Of a stretch of 64,000 nucleotides of DNA, positions 10,142 to 19,937 are shown piece after piece. Numbering within the stretch: the first letter of the stretch is position 1; each line of letters opens with the position of its first letter. The notes under the pieces were generated by a model, which was given only the letters and a program-made list of their open reading frames with translations, did not search any database and had not been told where the DNA came from. The translations under genes and the position numbers were made by a program. The stretch lies in NCBI GenBank assembly GCA_036346225.1, contig JARFIW010001670.1, positions 5,022,001 through 5,086,000 on the forward strand, read 5' to 3'. This stretch comes from Platerodrilus igneus. Lineage: Eukaryota; Arthropoda; Insecta; Coleoptera; Lycidae.

Positions 10142-10384
10142 ATGCGAAAGTGTAAAAGCCTACAGAAGCAAAATTTAATCATCAGACAAAAAAGTGCGCG
10201 ATGTGCTATAGAAAGTATAAAAAAAATGATGCTTGCATCGGTCCTAACAGTAAAAAGAAGAGTGACTTTTTCTAGCAATTACAAGAATAGCAGTAGCGCG
10301 GCGAAGGGGTATGCGTGTATTATACAACGCATTGTTGCTATAAAATATGTTAGTTTACGAGAAGGTCAAATGTGCACAAATTAA
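10142..10384 (+). CDS. Basic 80-residue ORF, unknown (right arm)
   Basis: The ATG at 10142 gives MRKCKSLQKQNLIIRQKSAR, then a Lys/Arg-rich protein ending LREGQMCTN. The frame is also open upstream to 10016, without an ATG, including NSLFGRYRVLTGSRNHYV. A degenerate tandem paralogue with stops lies at about 9670-9890, and a related segment at 8460-8540. The high positive charge would suit a DNA-binding protein, but this is only inferred from composition. Confidence 0.35.
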   Translation: MRKCKSLQKQNLIIRQKSARCAIESIKKMMLASVLTVKRRVTFSSNYKNSSSAAKGYACIIQRIVAIKYVSLREGQMCTN

Positions 10385-10597
10385 ATTTTAATACTGCTAA
10401 GCATATACTTTCGCTCGGTGATTCATTTAGAAAATATTCAAGCCTACCTAAAATATGACGTAAAAGTTATTTAAAATTAAATTGCTTTATTAGTAAGTAT
10501 CCTGTAGACAACAAGTTGGTATTTCCTTAGTAATGGTTTAAAGTGTTTTTATTAAGTTTTTGGTTATAGTAGCACTGCATCTTCTACAACACGACTT

Positions 10598-10614
10598 GCA
10601 CACAATTTGTGTGC
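10598..10614. promoter_or_regulatory. Palindrome GCACACAA-T-TTGTGTGC (right-arm copy)
   Basis: This is the mirror of the dyad at 1585-1601. It lies about 50 nt upstream of the 35-codon ORF at 10664. Confidence 0.35.
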
Positions 10615-10663
10615 GTGTGCTATCACCCTTTTGGATTTTTAATATGCACGCGATCCGTATAAC

Positions 10664-10771
10664 ATGGAAGACGTTTCCGATGTTTTTACTAACGGCATTC
10701 GCACCATCGACGAAGCGAACCAGGTGCATGCATTGGCGCTAAATGTATTGGACGAGCAGCGAGGATTATGA
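10664..10771 (+). CDS. Conserved 35-residue ORF, unknown (right-arm copy)
   Basis: This is identical to the left-arm ORF at 1534-1427. It begins MEDVSDVFTNG in the context TAACATGG and ends DEQRGL. It is acidic and has no recognised domain. Its stop overlaps the ATGACGTCAT palindrome that heads the zinc-finger gene's promoter region. Confidence 0.35.
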   Translation: MEDVSDVFTNGIRTIDEANQVHALALNVLDEQRGL

Positions 10772-10940
10772 CGTCATTTAGTTCCCCGCTGAATCCTCAA
10801 CTTCGTTCGGGTATCTTCGGAAACCTTCGGTTTGCATTCTATAGGGTACATAAAGCAGGTGCGCAAGAGTAAACTCTTTAGTTATAAATTAGTTCGCTTA
10901 CAAGTCAAGTCTTATAGTGTGGATTTTGTTTTGTACTAAA
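10768..10940 (+). promoter_or_regulatory. Likely promoter of the zinc-finger gene, with a CRE-like ATGACGTCAT
   Basis: A perfect CRE/ATF-type palindrome ATGACGTCAT is at 10768-10777, and a TATA-like CTATAGGGTACATAAAG at about 10840-10856 precedes the ATG at 10941. The left-arm mirror palindrome is at 1421-1430. The same core TGACGTCA also occurs in the unrelated repeats at 24.2 and 48.3 kb. The promoter role is inferred from motifs and position. Confidence 0.4.
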
Positions 10941-11719
10941 ATGGTACCTGCAAACGTTTTTAAATGCGAGCCCTGTGACGTCTACTTTACCAGGAGGGAT
11001 GCTCTCAAACGACACCAGAACAAATGTCGTGGTGTAACATCGTCCAAGGTTAAACTTATACATCCGTCGACAGCAAAGTACTTAAACTGTGGGACTTGCG
11101 GTATCGCTTTTACGAGAATGGATAGCTTACAGCGACACAAGGAAAAACAGCATGGTATGTCATTAAGCCGTAAACGTTCAGCTCCGCCAGCTGTTAAAGG
11201 ACCTTGTACGAAACAACCACGAATTATGTGTAAAGTATGCGATTTCGAGATGGAAAAGAATACATATGCCGCACACGAGAAGCAACAGACATAAAATGCC
11301 ACAGTTACCGCTACTGGCGAAGATGGCGTAGAAATGATTAGCACAGCGTTTAACAACCGTATGGCTGCTATCGCATAAATAACGCCAGCGTCGACGATGG
11401 AGTGTCCGAGTTTCTTTGGAAGCAGAAAGAGCGATTTATTCGATTACTTAATAAAAAAAGAATACAACATACAGCAGTAAAAGTCTACTGCGAACTCTAT
11501 GGCGTTTACATCAAAATGGGAGAAGAGAAGTCCGATGTGAAATCCTTTAACACAAAAAATGTGGTTATAACGTCTTCTAGTAATCTGGAAAATATGTACG
11601 AGGTCTTAAGCGAAACCATGCGAACAAAATCAGAGGAATTTGAAACATGCGAGTCCGGTTGGTCTTTGGAAAAAGTGCTCTATTTAGAAATAAATATTAA
11701 TAAGTATGACCCGATATGA
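10941..11719 (+). pseudogene. Zinc-finger protein with an ININKY tail, right-arm copy (frameshifted)
   Basis: The ATG at 10941 gives MVPANVFKCEPCDVYFTRR. Finger 1 is C-x2-C-x12-H-x3-C and finger 2 (CGTCGIAF) is a regular C2H2. A basic linker (SLSRKRSAPPAVKGP) precedes finger 3 (CKVCDFEMEKNTY), which is broken near 11275 by a 2-3 nt loss. A further indel lies near 11370. The C-terminal part (11402-11719) contains FNTKNVVITSSSNLENMY and ends EININKYDPI. From memory of insect proteins, this finger plus ININKY module usually heads a type-B DNA polymerase. Here a stop follows directly and no polymerase motif is seen downstream, so the polymerase is lost or encoded elsewhere. Confidence 0.6.
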
Positions 11720-11875
11720 CAAGTTCTAGGTTGAAAATAAAAAATTGTGAATATGTATTTAGAAATGTGGTTTACAAATTTAAACTGTATTAGTAAAAAT
11801 TGTTTGTAATAAAAAGTTTTAAGAATGGTTTTAGATTTTCTTTTAGGTATAAGCTGCAGGAAATTTATAATTTAG

Positions 11876-12512
11876 AGGTGTGTGTAAAATGGTAAGGGTG
11901 GTTCGATTTTAAATCTATTTACAGATTCGGATTCTACATAAAATTCTAGACTAACAAGATGTGCTACATGTATAAAAAATTTATAAGGACGCTCAAAAGT
12001 CGCTACAGGTAAAAATCTTAAAATTGGGGTAGCTCTCTTGGGGGTGATGCAATCTAAAAAATTCCTAGAAATTTGGGTAGCTGAGAAAATTCTAATATTA
12101 ATTGATACCAAACAACGTAGGATTATCTCGAAAGATGCAATGGCTAGACGAAGAAAACTATTTGTTAGGTTTGCTTATAGAGCAAAGAGCAAAATTTAGA
12201 GGTTCCGGATTTTATAGGGGTATAACTTTGCAGGGCGTGGTCCGATTTCAAATCTGTTTACAGATTCGAATTCTGCGTAAAATTCTAGACTAACAAGATG
12301 TATCGCATGACTAAAAAAATTTATAAGAACGCTCAAAAGTCGCTACGGGTAAGAAATCTTAAAATTGGGGTAGTTTCCTGGGGGATGGTGCAATCTAAGA
12401 AATTCCTAGAAATTCGGGTAGCTAAGAAAATTCTAATATTAATTGATACCAAACAAGATAGGTTTATAGGTTTATCTCAAAAGATGAAAAATGGTTAGTC
12501 GAAGAAAACTAT
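11876..12512 (+). repeat. Two tandem ~339-nt units at the outer end of the right arm
   Basis: The motif CTAGACTAACAAGATG occurs at 11946 and 12285, giving a period of 339 nt. The units share CTCAAAAGTCGCTAC and AATTGATACCAAACAA and are about 85-90 percent alike by eye. A third, more diverged piece lies at about 8925-9010, with its mirror at 3240-3330. Each unit has a dyad close to AATCTGTTTACAGATT. Unit 2 keeps a 66-codon open frame (MYRMTKKIYKNAQKSLRVR) and unit 1 does not. The first unit is mirrored in the left arm; the second would lie before base 1. Confidence 0.75.
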
Positions 12513-12526
12513 TTGGTCCAGATGTG

Positions 12527-12645
12527 AGAGGAAATTAGGGATTCTCCTCGTTTCCACAAGGCGAGAGTCACTCCTCCTCATTTCCTCCTTATGGGAATTT
12601 ACATGTAAATTTGGGAGGAAATGAGGGATTCGGGAGGAAATGAGG
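12527..12645. repeat. Hairpin-forming GGAGGAAATGAGG repeats beside the element
   Basis: CCTCATTTCCTCC at 12576-12588 is inverted against GGAGGAAATGAGG at 12614-12626 and again at 12633-12645. A perfect palindrome AATTTACATGTAAATT (12596-12611) sits inside. A related GAGAGGAAATTAGGGA lies at about 12527. The whole could fold into a long stem. It may be a short inverted-repeat transposon or a structure at the element border. Confidence 0.6.
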
Positions 12646-13504
12646 TCCAGTATTCCCAATTATACTCTACTGTCATAACTAATTATATAAGCTAATGCAA
12701 ACAGAAGCTATAACGAAATCAAGTCCACCGTATACTCGCTATAATTAAATTACCAAATGAAAGCGGCGTTAAATAAGTCTGCAGACAACTCAAATAGAGC
12801 CAAAGGTTGAATGTAAAGCGAACAATTATTAATTACTTGCATCTTATTAAAACTGATAACAAATACTTAAAATGATAAATTGAGTGAACTAAACTTAATA
12901 TACGGAACAAATATCTACCGGGCTACAATCGAATAGAAAGCGATACAACTTGATGAGCGGTGCGTGTTTTTTTTTGCAAATAATGTAGTTATTACTAAAG
13001 TAGCTTGTAAGTAAAATATTCAGAACCGGCTCGCAAAGGCCCAATGTCCTATGTTAACTTCGATAACCACAGATGGTGGAAATAGTGGACGTCAGAATAT
13101 GGGCAACGTTTATATCAGCGGAACCTTTAGGTTTACTTACCAGTAATACTTCAAATTTAATCGGCGGCGCTAGGACAAGGAACTGTCGTCCTTTGGCGGA
13201 ACTTGAACATTAATATTTTTATAGCACTATAGCTACGATCACTCCAACGTTATTACAACTGTCGCGCCACACCACAACACAAAACACCTGAAGGTTAATC
13301 GCGGTAAAAACTATAGATTAGACTATACACGACTGAGGAGTGTTGACCTGCAAGCTACATCTTATGTGATAATTAAAGTTAACGTAACACTAACTTTTGA
13401 AAAATATCAGGTGTGCTTTTTCACAAAAGTACCGTCTCGTTTCCATAGGTCAACAGTAGGTTCTGAGTGTGAGTGAGATCACGTACCCTAAGTTTGATTT
13501 CGAT
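12646..13504. other. No recognisable feature
   Basis: This is AT-rich intergenic or intronic sequence. I see no long frame, no splice-bounded exon and no clear repeat. Confidence 0.5.
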
Positions 13505-13834
13505 GTTAGCAATGACCGTTCATTTACATTTCCAATGCTCCACCCGAAGGTACTACATTGGCCAGGAGGCGAGTTTTTTGTTGCCTGGAAATTTAGAATT
13601 TTGCCGAACCCTTGCCGTTGCAGGCAAGGTAGGGATCTTTAACGTGCGTGACAACACTCACACACGGGACCTCCATTTAACCTCTCATCCGAACGAGGGC
13701 GTAATATTTGTGAAAATGCTCACCTGCCATTTTTCAAGCAGTCGACCGTGTCGGGATTTGAACCCGGGATCTTGGGATCCGTAGTCTTACGCTTACTACA
13801 TTGATCCACGGCGACGCCTTGTTAGCAATGACCG
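13505..13834 (-). mobile_element. tRNA-derived SINE with 15-bp target duplication (copy 1)
   Basis: The body is 13519-13819, read on the minus strand. The target duplication TGTTAGCAATGACCG is at 13504-13518 and 13820-13834. The 5' head has a tRNA-like B box (GGGTTCAAATCCCG on the minus strand) and an A-box-like CCGTGGATCAATG. The body holds GGGACCTCCATTTAACCTCT and TCATCCGAACGAGGGC, a stretch shared with the copies at 14.7 and 45.5 kb that resembles widely conserved SINE central domains. Length is about 301 nt. Confidence 0.85.
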
Positions 13835-14052
13835 CTAAATTGTTTCCTAGGTAAAAAACTCACTTCCTGTGCAAGATAGTATTTGTAGGTGAAGCAATGG
13901 GAATTTAATTTTACGCTGGTGTATCACCGATAAACATGTGGTAGGTTATCGTCCGATTGTATTTTCTGTAGTATCTTTTGCACAATAAAATAAACCCCGA
14001 CCTTCTGGTCAACTTATTTAGCGTTTTAACCGATGTGTATGTCAAATAAGAG

Positions 14053-15817
14053 AGATGGGTCAACTTGGCCCCCACTTTGTTTTCAATTTTTTTTTCTTTC
14101 TCACTAATTGTGCTCGTTTTGTGCTCGATTGTGCCGGTGTTTGTTTGAATTGTGCTCATTTGCTTATAGCGAAAAAATTAAAAACAAATCCGTGGGTCAG
14201 GTTGACCGCTAGCTCCCCGCTTTTTTTGTTTTCGAATTTTTCTTCAGTCCATTCAATTGTGCTCGTTTTGTGCTCAATTGTGCCGGTGTTTCTTTGAATT
14301 GTGCTCATTTGCTTATAGCGAAAAAATTGAAAACAAATGCGGGGTGGGGAGAGAGTTGATCGCTAGCCTCCGCTTTTTTTAGTTTTCCCATTTTTCTTCA
14401 GTCCATTGAATTGTGCTTGTTTTGTGCTCAATTATGCCGGTGTTTGTTTAAATTGTGCTCATTTGCTTATAGCGAAAATATTAAAAACAAATGCCAGGTT
14501 CACCGCTAGCCGTCCGGGTTTTTTTGAGTTTTCAAATTTTTTTTTGAAGTTCATTGAATTGTGCTTGTTTGTGCTGGTGTTTGTTTGAATTGTGCTCATT
14601 TGCTTATAACGAAAACCTTCAAAACAAATCCGCGGGGCTGCGGGGGCCTTACATTTGATTTTTTAATGTTCCTCCCGAAGATGCTACATTGGCCAGGAAG
14701 CTAATTGTGTTTACACACGGGGCTTACGTTTTACCTCTATCCGAAGGAGGGCGCATTATTGTGAAATATGCTCGCTTAACATTTTTTAGCGGTCCGTGTT
14801 GGGAATCAAACCCGGCACCTATGGGATTAGTACTCATAAGTGAATCTACCTAATCCACGAAGCCTCCGGCCAGGTTGGACGCTAATATTCCGTTTTTGTT
14901 TGAGTTTTTAAATTGTTTCTTAGTCTATTGAATTGTGATCGATTGCGCCGTTGTTTGCGTTAATTGTGTTCAACTGCTTATACCGAGAAATATGGAAAAC
15001 AATTCAACGGAGACGGGGCGTGGGGCATTCTAACCGCCATCCTCGCAATCTTTGAGTTATTCAATTGAGTTTAAGTCCAATATATTTTGCTTTTTGTTTA
15101 CGCATACTATAAAATTCATTATAAGCAAATAAGCACAATCCAAACAAACATCAGCACAATTGAGCACAAAACGAGCACAATTCAATGAACTTAAGAAAAA
15201 TTGAAAACTCAAAAAACCCGAATGGCTAGCGGTGAATTTGGCATTTGTTTTTAATATTTTGGTTATAAGCAAATGAGCACAATTCAAACAAACACCGGCA
15301 CAATTGAGCACAAAACGAGCACAATTCAATGGACTGAAGAAAAATTGGAAAACTCAAAGAAAGCTAGGGGCTAGTGGCCAACCTGGCCCCCCGGATTTGT
15401 TTTCAATTTTATCGCTATAAGCAAATGAGCGCAATTTTAACAAACACCGCTACAATTGAGCACAAAACGAGCACAATTCAATTGACTGAAGAAAAATTGG
15501 AAAACTCAAAAAACGCGAGGGACTAGCGGTGAACTTGGCATTTGTTTTCAATTTTTTCGCTATAAGCAAATGAGTACGATTCAAACAAACACCTGCACAA
15601 TTGAGCACAATTCAAACGACTGAAGAAAAATTGTAAAACTTAAAAACGCGAGAGCTAGCGGTCAACCTGGCCCCACGGATTTGTTTTCAATTTTTTCGCT
15701 ATAAGCAAATGCGCACAATTCAAACAAACACTGGCACGATTGAGCACAAATCGAGCACAATTGGTGAGAAAGAAAAAAAATTGAAAACAGAAAGTGGGGG
15801 GCCATGTTGACCCGCCT
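14053..15817. mobile_element. Foldback-type DNA transposon with 9-bp target duplication
   Basis: Terminal inverted repeats (AGATGGGTCAACTTGGCC and the reverse of GGCCATGTTGACCCGCCT) are flanked by AAATAAGAG at 14044-14052 and 15818-15826. Each arm is an array of roughly 145-nt units built on AATTGTGCTC, TTTTGTGCTCAATTGTGCC and TTTGCTTATAGCGAAAA: four units on the left plus a degenerate fifth at 14880-15010, and five on the right in inverse orientation. This is the architecture of Drosophila FB elements, which also make 9-bp duplications and are placed near Mutator-like elements. No transposase is present. A SINE is inserted in the left arm. Confidence 0.85.
14655..14872 (-). mobile_element. 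tRNA-derived SINE nested in the Foldback element (copy 2)
   Basis: It shares GCTACATTGGCCAGGAAG, the ACACGGGGC...ACCTCTATCCGAA body and the tRNA-like head (TTGGGAATCAAACCCGG) with the copies at 13.5 and 45.4 kb. It is shorter because the segment between GGCCAGGAAGC and the ACACGGG body is largely deleted. It separates the fourth and fifth repeat units of the left arm. No clean target duplication is visible. Confidence 0.75.
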
Positions 15818-15826
15818 AAATAAGAG

Positions 15827-17223
15827 TTTGGTTACTGAATACATGATTAATTATAATATAAATAGCACTAAATGTAATAGCTAGGTATGCAAATTGATCA
15901 TTTTTAAATAGAGAAAAATGTTAAAATGAGTTTTAAAAAGGCTGTGTGCATCCATTCGACAGCATAAGGAAAAATGTATATTAGAACAGAATATTATTAC
16001 ATCATTAAATTTATTTACTTCAGCTTGACTCCTTATCTCTAATATAAATTTCCCATTAATTTATTTAATTGGAGTATTTCGGCGAGTGGTTTTTAACCAC
16101 ATTATGGTTTTGACATTAAATTCAGAGTTATGATCGTGTGCTTACAAATATGTACTGGTTACCCGCGCGGTTTTTTATTAATACAATGAACTAGTGCGTA
16201 ATTTTACAGTTGTTCATTAGATTAAAAATGAACTCGTCTTTAGACCATGCAATTTATCTCATCACGTACTTAAATTATTTAACTTCAGCATTAAATAATG
16301 ACTCAAATTAAATTCTTGAACATTTCCTCTATTTCTTGCAACAGTATATTGTTCAGGAACAGCGTTCGCATTTCAGCGTTTTTGAATTAGGAACTTTAAA
16401 CTGCTGTTTTAGAATTCTTTACAAGTAAAAAGTAGTCTAATGAAATAAACAACAGGTCATTGACAGATTCAATACTAAAAATACTCAAATCAAACGCTTA
16501 TAGGAAACGAATAAACTTTCGATGCTATTTTTTAGATATCCGTCAAGATTTATTGATAAACATTCACTCTCTTGGCAAAAATTAAACAAACATTCAACGA
16601 ACATGTTTACTTAGCGCGATTACGGATACGGTATTGGGAGATAATCATTGGGTTGCGCACATTGCAGACGATTTATAATTTGTATTTATAATGATCGGCA
16701 TTTTCCTTTTTTGTATGTGCACTTTAATGTTGTATAACAATTTATTGGATACTTTGAGTTAGTTGACTAATTAACTTGGTTTCTTATGCTGGATATAGAC
16801 CTGCAGAGTGCAGACAAAGTACTAATGTACAAAATAACTAAAATACAACGCTTTTTATAAAAACAGCTGTCGTCGCATATGGACTGAGATTAAATATAAT
16901 GTTTTAATTGATAAATAACTGCTTACAAGGGTCATGTATATGTCACTGAAATTGTAGACTCCAGTTTGAAATACAATTAAATCTGCAACTTCTAAAAAAT
17001 AATTTCCGTAGAGACTATACTAAACTGTTAATCATGCTTTTTTAGTGCTTAAATAACTAAATTCAAACCAGACACTTTTCAGTAGTAGGTGATGTTGTAT
17101 ATTCACATTGATATTCATGCATTTGTTCATACACGCTTGTAATAGTGGTTGCATATGCTAATATTCTAGCAGAACATGATGATTTTCAACCAAACTTACG
17201 AAGTAAGTTAGGTTAATATAATT
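15827..17223. other. No recognisable feature
   Basis: This is AT-rich intron-like sequence between the Foldback element and the TATCGATACG element. No supported gene or repeat was seen. Confidence 0.5.
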
Positions 17224-17432
17224 AGGGCTGGGTCGGCGTATCGATATATCGATACGTATCGATACGACCCCCCCGATACAGCAAAAAATTAATATCGATA
17301 TATCGATACTCGATATGTATCGATACGTATCGATACGTATCGATACGCATCGATACGTATCGATACGTATCGATATTCGATATAGAATATGTATCGATAT
17401 TCGATACGCAAAATCCCGTATCACCCACTCCT
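17224..17432. mobile_element. Small hAT-like MITE made of TATCGATACG repeats
   Basis: The ends TAGGGCTGGGT and ACCCACTCCTA are inverted repeats. The interior is almost wholly CGTATCGATA decamers, which are self-complementary. Such ends with a GTATCGATA interior are typical of short hAT-type MITEs. The candidate 8-bp flanks (ATATAATT and ATATACAT) match only partly. Confidence 0.6.
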
Positions 17433-17579
17433 ATATACATACTTATGTCACAAATATTAAACTGGAAACTTTAATTATTTTGATAACAAATAATCTTAAG
17501 TGAAAGATCGAATTGTCAGTAAATACATTATTTTAAAACGATCTTGTGATTTTATTCCCAAAGAAAGAGTAGAAAAATT

Positions 17580-17956
17580 TATAGATGCGTATCGATTCGT
17601 ACCGATAGGTATCGCTACGTCTCTATATGTATACTTATTCTACACATCTAAACGTTCCGATACGAATCACTATATATATATATCTATACGTACCGCTACG
17701 TATCTATACGTATCGATATGCATCGATACGAGTCGATACGTATCGATACGCACCGATACGCATCGATACGTATCGATACGCATCGATACGAATCGATATG
17801 TATCGATACGCACCGATACGCATCGATACATATCGATACGTATCGATACGTATCGATACGTATCGATATATATCGATATTCGATATATCGATACATATCG
17901 ATATAGAATATGTATCAATATTCGATACGCAAAATCCCGTATCGCCCACCCCTAAA
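17580..17956. mobile_element. Second TATCGATACG array with the same right terminus
   Basis: About 30 degenerate TATCGATACG decamers are followed by CGATACGCAAAATCCCGTAT and CGCCCACCCCTA, the same right end as the element at 17224-17432. The left terminus is not recognisable. Long open frames rich in Tyr, Arg and Ile on both strands are products of the 10-nt repeat and are not genes. Confidence 0.6.
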
Positions 17957-18259
17957 TATAATCGCTACGACGCCGTCGTCATATTCTCATAATGATACAA
18001 TAAATGATATATATGTACCTTGTTTAGTTTTTTACGCTGATTACGAATATGCTATACACTTTTCGATATCTTATTTAGTTTTCGAGATAATCGAATTTAT
18101 TTGAGAAAAAATGTTAACAGTACAAACTAATATAAACTTTAATAGATATTTTTTCATTTTAATTTAAAATATGTAATTTCCTTTTATAAAATTTCCTTAA
18201 GTTTGGTTGTATGGCGTACACGCGTCTTAGATTTTTTTTTAATTATAAGATCCTTTAAC

Positions 18260-18830
18260 TAAGGTTGCCAAGCGCCCTGGATTTTGCAGGATATCCTGGA
18301 TTCAAAGCTTAATTCGCGCGTCTTGCGTAAGACTTCCGCAGGACGCTAAATGTCATGTATTTACGAATAAACACATTCAAACATTCGAAAGCCATTATTT
18401 CTGCATTTGCCGCCGTTAAACAATTTTTTAATTATGTTTGCTCGTTGAGACGTGTGTCAATACAGCAGCCCAAGATAGCAGTCAAAAATTTCGAAAAAAG
18501 CCGATCGTTATGTTTATATGCAACAATGTTGCCATTTATAATTAATGATACATTGCAGATTATAGGTCAGCTGGTGTCTGAAGAAAAACTTTTTCATTTA
18601 TTCAATGCTTGTATATGAAGACTTAATGAGAATAAAAAGATATAATGCAAACACCAAAAAAGATAAATACGCCTAAAGATATACAATGTTAAATAATTAT
18701 AACCGCAACCTTTAGAACAGTAAATAACGCAATAAAGTAACAAATTATCCTTAGGTAGTTCAAAAGTGTTCCGCATTCCCTATAAATACTAGTTTCCCAA
18801 AAAATTGCCATAAATATTACAACTTCAAAT
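18260..18830 (+). repeat. Left outer arm of a ~11-kb inverted-repeat structure
   Basis: From about 18450 the sequence is the inverse of 28870-29360, sharing AGATAGCAG, CAATGTTGCCA, GGTCAGCTGGTGTCTGA and TATACAATGTTAAATAAT. The match is imperfect, about 80-85 percent by eye. The first 190 nt have no partner on the right. Confidence 0.7.
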
Positions 18831-19634
18831 AGATTGCTCCCTTGTAGGAAAGAACCACATAGTGGCAAATTCAGCTTCTTGTTTCTATATTAGATAGCGT
18901 TACGCATTAAAAAATTATTTCTCATGTTATGCGCAAGTGTTGCTTGCACATTTGTCATAAAGGGAGTAGGTTCCACAAGAAGTGGTCTTTAAAACCCACC
19001 AACCCAAATCGATTGCTTCCTTGCAAAAAAGAACCACATAATCGTAAAATTAGTTTCTGGTTCTTATATTTAATAATGTTATGCATTAAAAAAATATTTT
19101 CTCATGTTACACAAAAGTGTTACACATTCGCGATAGAGGCATTAGGTTCCGCACGGAGTGGTCTTTAAAACCCACCACCCCAAATCGATTGCTCTCCCAT
19201 AGGAAAGGACCCACAACGGCTAACTCAGCTTCTGGTTCTTATTTTAAATAACGTTATGTATAAAAAATTATTTTCTTATGTTATAAAAAAGTGTTGCACA
19301 TTCACAATAGAGACAATAGGTTTCACACGGAGTGGTCTTTAAAACCCACCACCCCAAATCGATTGCTGTCCCAATGTGAAAAGAACCACAACGGTAAACT
19401 CAGATTCTGATTCTTATTTTACATAACGTTATCCATAAAAAATTATTTTCTCATGTTATACAAAAGTGTTGCGCATTTGCGATAGAGGCAGTAGGTTCCG
19501 TACAGAATGGTCTTTAAAACCCACCACCTCAAATCGATTACTCACCCATAGGAAATGAATCAAATAAACGCAAACTCAGCTTCTTGTTCTTATTTTAAAT
19601 AACGTTATGTAATAAAAAATTATTTTCTCATGTT
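18828..19634 (+). repeat. Tandem ~175-nt subterminal repeats (left)
   Basis: Four to five units each contain GTGGTCTTTAAAACCCACCA, CCAAATCGATTGCT, AGAACCACA and AATAACGTTATG. The array is cut after CTCATGTT at 19634 by the LINE insertion and resumes at 24682 with ATACAAAAGCGTTGC. Confidence 0.85.
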
Positions 19635-19937
19635 CTACAAAACTATTTCGAATGGACCTGCACCTTGCCGAAGTTCTAGATTACTAAAACAGGTGAAATG
19701 GCTTGCGTGTTTTAATGAGCTAAAGAGCCAAACTACAGGTCCAATCAAAGTAGTAGGGTCGTTAGTGAGAAACCAGATTAAGACAGGTCCCCAAAAGAGG
19801 GCACTGGCTCTTTCAGTACTTAGATTGGCAGTGACTATAGGGATCAGTATGGCAGTCTAAGACACACTACTGCGAAATTGGAAGGCAATGGGAAACCACC
19901 ACATTATCTCCCAAGTACACAGCGTACTTAAATAAAC

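Larger units (their letters stand above)
6757..12195 (+). repeat. Right arm of the giant inverted repeat
   Basis: This is the inverted partner of 1-5492. Its inner edge lies inside the initiator-like gene, which continues leftwards into the unique centre, so this side is the parental, fuller copy. A deletion of about 50 nt near 10395 relative to the left arm falls between two copies of ATTAAAATT, as expected for slippage or end-joining at microhomology. Confidence 0.85.
1..12512. mobile_element. Giant inverted-repeat (palindromic) virus-like or mobile element, left end beyond the window
   Basis: Two inverted arms of about 5.5 kb flank a unique centre of about 1.26 kb. Positions in the two arms add to about 12247 from 2.2 to 5.5 kb and to about 12198 below 1.6 kb, the step reflecting a ~50-nt deletion in the right arm. 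The arms carry the same genes in divergent orientation: an initiator-like gene, several small ORFs and a zinc-finger gene. The right half is the fuller copy (about 5580-12512) and the left half is an inverted copy that starts inside the initiator-like gene. The element is richer in coding-like sequence than its flanks. Flanking host-type sequence begins near 12513; the left end lies before base 1. No terminal repeats or target duplication can be judged. The structure is read directly; the viral or mobile nature is inferred from the gene content. Confidence 0.75.

Noticed and set aside
13750..13818. A genuine tRNA gene (minus strand)
   Set aside because: The tRNA-like part continues into a SINE body with target duplications, and the cloverleaf is not intact.
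17158..17992. Several 60-150-codon open frames rich in Tyr, Arg, Ile, Asp and Ser on both strands
   Set aside because: They are produced by the TATCGATACG repeat, open in many frames at once, with no protein-like composition.
18828..19634. A CRISPR-like array
   Set aside because: The repeats are about 175 nt long with no regular unique spacers and belong to a transposon in a eukaryotic genome.
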